From Eubacterium sp. (GTDB lineage: Bacteria > Bacillota > Clostridia > Oscillospirales > Acutalibacteraceae), in assembly GCA_017463985.1 (NCBI GenBank), contig JAFUEH010000013.1, positions 1 through 57,699 of the forward strand: DNA of 57,699 bases, written 5' to 3'. The notes below the pieces were generated by a model. The model had not been told where the DNA came from. It did not search any database and was given only the letters and a program-made list of their open reading frames with translations. The translations under genes and the position numbers were made by a program. Shown here in pieces: positions 51,915 to 57,699 of the stretch. The first letter of the stretch is position 1. Every line of letters begins with the position of its first letter.

Positions 51915-52864
51915 ACTGCTTGTGTTGTGGAAAACCGCTGAAAGAAAACAAATACGAAATCGGTTGGCACAAAGCCTGCATAAAACGATTTTTCGGCACC
52001 TCTGTTATTCCCGAAATAGAGGTTGATGACGAGACGCTCAAGCTTCTTGCCGACGAAACTACGAACAAAGGCTATACCGTTCCTGGCGTTCAAAAAAAGC
52101 TATCTCTTCATCTGATGTCCGGTGGCGGTCAAAAGCCAAGGCTGACGCTAGTCATTTATCCTACGGGATATATTCTGAAACCGCAGGTTGAGGATTACAC
52201 GGCACTGCCTGAAGCGGAGCAGCTTGTAATGAGTATGGCGGAGGCAACGGGTATTTCTACCGTTCCTCATGCGCTTGTGAAAGGCGAGAATTCTTATGCT
52301 TATATCACTAAAAGAGTAGACAGGCAGTTTCACAAAAATGATGTAAAAATGCTTGCTATGGAGGATTTTTGTCAGCTTGATTTACGACTGACGCAGGATA
52401 AGTACAAGGGTTCTTATGAGCGCTGCGCAAAGATTATCAGCCGTTATTCAAGCCGCAAGGGCTTAGATATGTCCGAACTGTTTTTAAGGCTTGTTTTCTG
52501 CTTTGTCACCGGTAACTCGGATATGCATCTGAAGAATTTTTCGTTAATTGAAACTGATGAGGGTAGCTACAAATTTATTCTGTCTCCGGCTTATGATTTA
52601 CTTCCTGTAAATGTGATTATGCCAGAGGACAAGGAACAGTTTGCGCTCACAATGAACGGCAAAAAGCAAAATCTGCACAAAAAAGATTTTCTCATTTTCG
52701 CCGAAGGCTGTGGCCTAACACGGATTCAAGCAGAAAATATGATTAAAAAAGTTGTTTCAATGAAGACTAAATATATTGAGATGACTAAAGAATCTCTCAT
52801 TCCTGATGAAATGAAAGCGAGCATGATTGCATTGATTAATAGAAGGTTAGCTGTATTTGAATAA
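51911..52864 (+). CDS. HipT-like serine/threonine kinase toxin
   Basis: 317 residues. An N-terminal Cys/His cluster (C3, C5, C6, H20, C23) may bind zinc. The Gly-rich loop reads T56-V57-P58-GVQKKLSL, where HipT of E. coli O127 has the autophosphorylated S57/S59 pair; here only the first position can be phosphorylated. The catalytic loop GNSDMHLKNFSL gives D204 and N209, and YDLLP gives metal-binding D229, all intact. E. coli HipT targets tryptophanyl-tRNA synthetase; the target here is unknown. Last gene of the operon. Confidence 0.88.
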   Translation: MNCLCCGKPLKENKYEIGWHKACIKRFFGTSVIPEIEVDDETLKLLADETTNKGYTVPGVQKKLSLHLMSGGGQKPRLTLVIYPTGYILKPQVEDYTALPEAEQLVMSMAEATGISTVPHALVKGENSYAYITKRVDRQFHKNDVKMLAMEDFCQLDLRLTQDKYKGSYERCAKIISRYSSRKGLDMSELFLRLVFCFVTGNSDMHLKNFSLIETDEGSYKFILSPAYDLLPVNVIMPEDKEQFALTMNGKKQNLHKKDFLIFAEGCGLTRIQAENMIKKVVSMKTKYIEMTKESLIPDEMKASMIALINRRLAVFE

Positions 52865-53033
52865 TAACGAAGCACTGCCTTTTTTGGTTTTTTTGTTTTG
52901 AACACATTATGCACATTGAATGACCTATCCTTCTTGCAAGAAAGAATTGTTTTCCCTTGCAGGATACCAAAAATTTCAACTTGTATTTTTGCATGAAGTA
53001 CACACAATAAACTTGCAGGGCAGCAGATGGTTT

Positions 53034-53073
53034 GCAAGGGCGAAACCGTTCGCGCACATCATTTCGCCCTTGC
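53034..53073 (+). promoter_or_regulatory. Hairpin before the spore protein remnant
   Basis: Perfect 12-bp stem GCAAGGGCGAAA/TTTCGCCCTTGC with a 16-base loop, ending 30 bases before the ATG. The words CTTGCAGG (twice, near 52956 and 53013) lie upstream. No T-run follows; it may be an mRNA leader structure of the spore gene. Confidence 0.45.
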
Positions 53074-53103
53074 GAATAATCAAGGAAAAAGAGGTGTATT
53101 CAA

Positions 53104-53211
53104 ATGGCAAGCTCTAAGAACGTAGTTCCTGAGGCTAAGGAGGCGCTCAACCGTTTTAAGATGGAGGCAGCTTCTGAGGTAGGTGTTAAAAACCAACAAA
53201 ATATTATCTGA
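53104..53211 (+). pseudogene. Truncated alpha/beta-type small acid-soluble spore protein
   Basis: The first 28 residues (MASSKNVVPEAKEALNRFKM, EAASEVGV) are the textbook N-terminus of an alpha/beta SASP, with GAGGTG upstream. Thereafter the normal continuation (…NLKxGYNGDLTSRxxGxxGGxMVKxM) is missing and the frame ends after seven unrelated codons at 53211. The break near 53187 coincides with the restriction gene segment, so the gene was cut by an insertion or deletion. It shows that the host lineage is, or was, spore-forming. Confidence 0.8.
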
Positions 53212-53243
53212 TAGCTGCTACATAACTTCAAAAAGCGCATAAT

Positions 53244-53284
53244 AAAGCGAGAAATCTAAAGCTTGACTTTGGATTTCTCGCTTT
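53244..53284. terminator. Hairpin behind hsdR
   Basis: A 13-bp stem AAAGCGAGAAATC/GATTTCTCGCTTT with a 15-base loop, 18 bases past the hsdR stop. The T-run on the minus strand is weak. Confidence 0.55.
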
Positions 53285-53301
53285 GCTAATAATTATAAAA
53301 T

Positions 53302-56300
53302 TTAAGCAATCGCGTTTGCATTAATTGAATCAATAATCTTTTTTATGCCTGCCCAAACAGTAATATCTGTAAAGACTTCAACAATGCTGCCTTGGTCGGT
53401 GAACGGAGCCTCCTGCAATACAGACATATCTTTTAAGACGCCATTGTGAACTATGTATTCAATAACCTGATTGACAAAATAAATCTGCCTGCTGTCAAGA
53501 TTTACGGAATTTAGATAATCTGCAAATGCCTCTTTTGCTGCATTCATATCTAAACCGACAATCTCGCGTACGAACTCGCCGAGAGGTTTTTCGCCATATT
53601 CCGCTTCGTATTCTTCGCGTGAGCCGACCTCTTTCCATAGTATCTCTTCAAGCGATCTGATGTCCTGCTCGGTAAGCGGCTGATTGGATTTCAACTTTGC
53701 AATAACAATATTATTCTGATTTTGACGAACATAATATTCCGCTTTCATCTTATAGTTCTGAAGGTCGTCATTCTCTAGTTCCGAATCGTTCCAGTTGACA
53801 TCAAGAATCTCATCGTTAAAATTTGTGAGATACAGTATCTTTTTACGGGGGATGTATTTCATCAGGTTTCGGAGTTCCGTTCTAATTTGTTCAAACTCGT
53901 TGATTCCGGCGGTATCAACATAGTCCGTGTGAAGAACCTTATCAATCATCTCAGAATGTGACTGTATCTCAGGGATATTAGCCACACTTGCAACGGCACT
54001 TACCTTTTTTATCAGGTCGCTTCTTGCTCGCTTGTATTTCTTACCGATAAGATACGCCAACTCAATGCCATATAACAGTGCATCAAATCTAACTGCACTT
54101 GATTCATCGCCATCCGGAAGAATAAGCGGAGCAAGTTCTTCTCCTATTATCAATGTATCTTCATATGTTAGTGCCGAATAATTATCAGGGTTAGAATACA
54201 AATCGACATATTTGAGATGCTGACGGACTGCGAAGTTTTCTCGGTTAAGCTCTTTGACTTTGTCCGCCATTTCTTCAACAAGAGATTGCCTAAAAGTAAT
54301 CAATTCTTCCGTCTGATAATCTGCATCCTGCAGCTTGTATGCAATCTGAGATTTCAGATGGAAAACCGCGCTCTGAAGCGCAAGCATATTTGCCGTAGGT
54401 TTGCCCTTTGAAAAACGGAAGAATTCAAAATTACCGCAGAAATCGAATATATAGAATCTATCCTTATCTTTTCCGTCAATCAAGCCTTCGCAAAGGCGGG
54501 TGCCTCTACCAATCATCTGCCAGAATTTCGCCTTGCTCATTACTTTCTTGAAGAAAACAAGATTTAGCACTTCCGGAACATCAATACCTGTATCAAGCAT
54601 ATCAACAGAAATAGCAATCTGCGGCAGCTTATTAGGATCTGAAAACTCGTCAATAGCCGATTGAGCATAATTTGTATAGTTATCAATTACTTTTGCATAA
54701 CCAGCGTAATTAGGATATTCCTTATTAAAAATCTCGAATATTTTTTCAGCATGAGTATGATTTTTGGCAAAGATAATTGATTTGCCAAGCGTTTCGCCGT
54801 AGTCGATTTTTAATCCGTCACGCATCAAAACATGCAAAACTTCCTTTATTGTATCCTCGTTGATTACCCATTCGTTAATTGCTGAGGACTGAATTGCCTC
54901 AGGAAGCTCGCCGTTTTCATCGGTAAAGGTTTCTTCATACGCTGCTTTGTCCTCCTCGGATAGGTCATCGTAAACAATACCCTGGTCGATAAATTTAAGT
55001 GTGGATTCAACGGAAACATAGTCAACAAGATAACCATCCTTCACCGCCTGAGCAAGCTCATATCCGTAAGTCGGTTCGCCGTTATTCAGTTCAAATATTT
55101 CGTATGTATTTTTTTCAATTTCATCCTTCGGCGTCGCAGTAAGACCGACAAGCGGCGCGTCAAAATAATTGAATATATCCCTGTATTTATTGTAAATGGA
55201 GCGGTGCGCTTCATCGCATATAATCAAATCGAAATGCCCGGCGGTAAACAGCTTGCCTTCGTCATCTTTGATGTTGTCAATGCAGTTCATCATCGTCTGA
55301 TATGTTGAAAAAACGCAATGTGCAAATGGGTCATTTTTTGTTTCGCACAGATTTGTTGCCGATAAATCAGGAAGAAGATTGACAAAGGAGCGCTTTGCCT
55401 GGGTTACAAGCGAATTTCTGTCTGCAAGGAACAAAATGTTTTTAATCCACCCGTGTTGCAAGAGCACATCAACAAGAGCGATAACGGTTCTCGTTTTGCC
55501 TGAGCCCGTTGCCATGACAAGCAGTGCCTTTCTGCGCTTTCTGTTATCAAAGCTATCGCATACAGCTTTAATCGCAGCCTCCTGATAATATCGCCCTGCG
55601 ATATTCGGATTAACATATATATTTTTCAGACTTGTCCTCATGGTCTGAAGATTGAACATCTTTTCAAGATCCCGCTTTGAATAAATCGATGAACACTTTC
55701 TCTCAGGATAGATGTCATCCGTAATTCTTGTATCAAAGCCGTTGGTTAAGAATATAACGGGCCTTCTTCCGTGTTTCTTTTCAAGAATATCGGCATAGAG
55801 CTTTGCCTGCTGTCTGCCGATGGCAATGTCCTTGCAGGTGCGCTTCGCTTCAATAATGGCAAGTGGTTTGCCCGTATCGTCATATAGAACATAGTCCGCA
55901 TAACCAACTTTTGACGCATTAGGCATGCCTTCAAGCTCAACCTCGTTCAGCCAGTTTTTGCCTTCAATCCAGCCCACGTCACGCAGCATGGCGTCAATAT
56001 ATATTTTTCTCGTTTTATATTCGGATAAATCAAGCGGCTTCGGAACATAAGTAACTTGCTGCTCGGCACGGCGTGCTGTCAGTTGTTCTTTCAGTTCTTC
56101 GTTTTCTTTGATAAGAACCGCTAAGTCGACGGACGGCGATTCCAGAACTTTAACAGGTTCGTTATGTGATTCAAGCAGAGCCTTATCAAACTGTCTTTCC
56201 TCATATGTATCGGAATAACAGTATGCAACGAAGTCAAGAAAAACAAACAGATTTTCAAGACAAAGAGCCGCTTCGTCATAGGAAACGGTCTTAGTTTCGT

Positions 56301-56589
56301 GCGCGGCTCGGTTACCGGCTTTGCGGATGAACTCCATACGTTTCAATATATCTTCGCCTACAATATCCCTAAACTCCTCACTGCCGATCAGAATAACAAG
56401 GGTATCCTGATAGGGCATAACAAGGTCGCCGTCAACGGAATACATCCATTTGACAGCTGCCTCCATCGCCCTGCGGCAGTTGATAACGCTTAAAGAGGTG
56501 TCAATATTCAACACCTTTTCAGCAGTAACCGCTACCTCGGCAAAGCCTTTAAACTTAGGCTCGTCCCTCAAATAATCAAAGTTGGTCAT
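53302..56589 (-). CDS. hsdR: Type I restriction enzyme R subunit
   Basis: 1095 residues. N-terminal DUF4145-like helical region (CRRAMEAAVKWMY, about 40-130), nuclease domain with the PD-(D/E)xK-type signature GYADYVLYDDTGKPLAIIEAKRT (about 227-249), then SF2 helicase/translocase: MATGSGKTRTVIAL (Walker A), ICDEAHRS (DEAH box), GLTATPKDEI, SVDMLDTGIDVPEVLNLVFFK and QMIGRGTRLC (motif VI), and an EcoEI-type C-terminal helical domain. It cleaves foreign DNA after translocation as part of an HsdRMS complex. hsdM and hsdS are not in the window, presumably to the right. It starts nine bases after the HAD gene's stop. Confidence 0.95.
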   Translation of the reverse strand: MTNFDYLRDEPKFKGFAEVAVTAEKVLNIDTSLSVINCRRAMEAAVKWMYSVDGDLVMPYQDTLVILIGSEEFRDIVGEDILKRMEFIRKAGNRAAHETKTVSYDEAALCLENLFVFLDFVAYCYSDTYEERQFDKALLESHNEPVKVLESPSVDLAVLIKENEELKEQLTARRAEQQVTYVPKPLDLSEYKTRKIYIDAMLRDVGWIEGKNWLNEVELEGMPNASKVGYADYVLYDDTGKPLAIIEAKRTCKDIAIGRQQAKLYADILEKKHGRRPVIFLTNGFDTRITDDIYPERKCSSIYSKRDLEKMFNLQTMRTSLKNIYVNPNIAGRYYQEAAIKAVCDSFDNRKRRKALLVMATGSGKTRTVIALVDVLLQHGWIKNILFLADRNSLVTQAKRSFVNLLPDLSATNLCETKNDPFAHCVFSTYQTMMNCIDNIKDDEGKLFTAGHFDLIICDEAHRSIYNKYRDIFNYFDAPLVGLTATPKDEIEKNTYEIFELNNGEPTYGYELAQAVKDGYLVDYVSVESTLKFIDQGIVYDDLSEEDKAAYEETFTDENGELPEAIQSSAINEWVINEDTIKEVLHVLMRDGLKIDYGETLGKSIIFAKNHTHAEKIFEIFNKEYPNYAGYAKVIDNYTNYAQSAIDEFSDPNKLPQIAISVDMLDTGIDVPEVLNLVFFKKVMSKAKFWQMIGRGTRLCEGLIDGKDKDRFYIFDFCGNFEFFRFSKGKPTANMLALQSAVFHLKSQIAYKLQDADYQTEELITFRQSLVEEMADKVKELNRENFAVRQHLKYVDLYSNPDNYSALTYEDTLIIGEELAPLILPDGDESSAVRFDALLYGIELAYLIGKKYKRARSDLIKKVSAVASVANIPEIQSHSEMIDKVLHTDYVDTAGINEFEQIRTELRNLMKYIPRKKILYLTNFNDEILDVNWNDSELENDDLQNYKMKAEYYVRQNQNNIVIAKLKSNQPLTEQDIRSLEEILWKEVGSREEYEAEYGEKPLGEFVREIVGLDMNAAKEAFADYLNSVNLDSRQIYFVNQVIEYIVHNGVLKDMSVLQEAPFTDQGSIVEVFTDITVWAGIKKIIDSINANAIA

Positions 56590-56598
56590 AGTATCACC

Positions 56599-57699
56599 TT
56601 ATTGGTTCATAAGATTTATTACTTTTTTATTTAATGTTTTATTATTTGATTGTTCTAATATTCCTTCATAGAACCTTTTAATATCTTTATCATTGATAAT
56701 GTATCGTACCGGGTGATTTTCAAGTGCAATAGTCAATAGTTTATCAATTTGTTTTCTGTTCCAAGTTTTGTTTTTTCGCAGTTCTTTAATGATTTTGTGT
56801 GTAGTTTCAAAATTTCTACTCTCATCCAATTGATTAATGAGTTCTTCTTTAATAGTATCGACTTCAGATAATGACTCATAATAATTAAAAGCCTCATGCT
56901 CGCAATCATAATATAGTCTCTCAATTTCTTCGTTTTCAGCAGTCTTATTGATAATCTTCTTTACAAGACTATCCAATTCACTGTTATCTGAATAGTCGGC
57001 TGCAGTAAAGTATTTTATTCTATTTTCTTTTATCATTTTATATACTTTTGTCTTATCTTTGTTTTTTGGGTTAAAAACACCAATAGAATGACCTCCAAAT
57101 GAATTTACCAGTTTCATACATGGGATATCCGTATCACTATCACCAATATATACCATATTTCTAAAAGGAATTCTTATTTCAGAAGGAGGATAATAATCAT
57201 TAACCGATCTGTCATCTAATTCTAAAGCGCCCTTTTCAATCCTAAACAAGAATTGTGTTTTGTTTGTATAGTTTACTGCCTGTGCAGGCCATTCAGCAAC
57301 GCCTCTTTCATTATAGTAAAAAGCACTGGCATATATCTTTTTAAAGTATTTTGCAATAGAAGTTCCTTCAATCATTTCCTTTAAACCAGAAGAAATAATA
57401 TAGTGTTCTATAATAACACCATGTTCTTCTCCGTATTTATTAATACGTTCAAACCAGTCTTCCACACCTTTAAACAGTGTAACTTTTGAGCCGTATTCTT
57501 TTAATGCGTCTTTGTTGAAAACAATATTACCCTCAGCTTCTTGTTTCATTTTAAACATATATGCGAGGTTTTCATCCATACCGTTTTCTTTTGCTAATTC
57601 ATTGGATTCTTTCCAAAAATCCTCTACACTATAGCCTACTGATTGTATGTATCCTTGCGCTTGCATATCGTCTGGAGAAAGAGTTTTGTCAAAATCATA
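56599..57699 (-). CDS. HAD-type phosphatase, 5' end outside the window
   Basis: The frame is open to the window edge; the visible part reads YDFDKTLSPDDMQAQGYIQS, so the HAD motif I (DxDxT) is at the very edge and only a few codons are missing. Motif II is in HYIISSGLKEMIEG, motif III lysine in NKTQFLFRIEKG and motif IV in MVYIGDSDTDIPCMK (DSDTD). A C-terminal about 110-residue helical extension, ending in KKVINLMNQ, is not part of the HAD core. It is strikingly AT-rich, like the neighbouring hsdR, and sits nine bases before it, so it is probably in the restriction operon. Substrate unknown. Confidence 0.85.
   Translation of the reverse strand, partial: YDFDKTLSPDDMQAQGYIQSVGYSVEDFWKESNELAKENGMDENLAYMFKMKQEAEGNIVFNKDALKEYGSKVTLFKGVEDWFERINKYGEEHGVIIEHYIISSGLKEMIEGTSIAKYFKKIYASAFYYNERGVAEWPAQAVNYTNKTQFLFRIEKGALELDDRSVNDYYPPSEIRIPFRNMVYIGDSDTDIPCMKLVNSFGGHSIGVFNPKNKDKTKVYKMIKENRIKYFTAADYSDNSELDSLVKKIINKTAENEEIERLYYDCEHEAFNYYESLSEVDTIKEELINQLDESRNFETTHKIIKELRKNKTWNRKQIDKLLTIALENHPVRYIINDKDIKRFYEGILEQSNNKTLNKKVINLMNQ

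Noticed and set aside
52920-53117. Possible 65-codon gene ahead of the SASP remnant
   Set aside because: It covers the strong hairpin and the SASP RBS in another frame; no RBS of its own.
1-57699. Insertion sequences, prophage or integrase genes
   Set aside because: No transposase, integrase, or phage structural motif was found on either strand; the island at 50.6-57.7 kb has no visible mobility gene inside the window.

Overview
The window looks like chromosome from an anaerobic, low-to-mid GC Clostridia, most likely a gut Ruminococcaceae/Oscillospiraceae-type bacterium. This is inferred from the gene set: a Na+-translocating decarboxylase module, GTP-type PEP carboxykinase, luxS, giant secreted glycan-interacting proteins, BspA-type leucine-rich repeats, GLUG repeats and a (truncated) small acid-soluble spore protein. 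Promoters are of the plain TTGACA/TATAAT type and most genes have strong AGGAGG ribosome binding sites.

Layout. (1) 1-12.8 kb: an MFS transporter, then a minus-strand surface-protein block made of a choline-binding-type repeat protein, a 1573-residue secreted protein, a 53-residue acidic peptide gene, and a 1400-residue LRR protein. (2) 12.8-25.3 kb: housekeeping genes (pckG, pcrA, decarboxylase beta and gamma subunits, a tiny membrane protein, tsaD, rimI, polA, alr, an ohrR-like regulator with tRNA-Gly directly behind it). (3) 25.3-38.7 kb: mixed metabolism and envelope (vWA protein, EamA transporter, sugar O-acetyltransferase, GLUG lipoprotein, DUF6273 membrane protein, MacB-like ABC exporter, a GH43-like enzyme beside a broken GH43 gene, a MarR regulator divergent from luxS, a rhodanese-TtcA fusion behind a structured leader). 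(4) 39.0-43.2 kb: a tightly overlapping plus-strand operon, HxlR regulator - quinone oxidoreductase - four-gene OpuC-type osmoprotectant ABC transporter. (5) 43.3-50.2 kb: a second giant secreted protein (2225 residues, GH43 plus LamG-like domains) followed by a second acidic peptide gene. (6) 50.6-57.7 kb: an accessory island with a HipBST-type tripartite toxin-antitoxin system, a decapitated spore protein gene marking a junction, a type I restriction R subunit, and a HAD-type phosphatase running off the right edge.

The most notable pattern is the pairing, at two loci 37 kb apart, of a giant exported protein with a 53-55 residue acidic peptide encoded 21-33 bases downstream in the same orientation. 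The peptides share an almost identical core (…TSGSQDDYDEEDDD…) and are too short for routine gene calling. The giants share signal peptides, an unnamed repeated module built around a LYDGxTxPxxPV motif, and a C-terminal domain that also ends the LRR protein. I read this as one undescribed surface system present in two copies; its function is not visible from sequence. Other points worth checking: a TA-repeat in a promoter spacer (candidate phase switch), a 130-nt structured leader before rhodanese-ttcA, three operator copies before hipBST, and an OhrR-tRNA-Gly arrangement.
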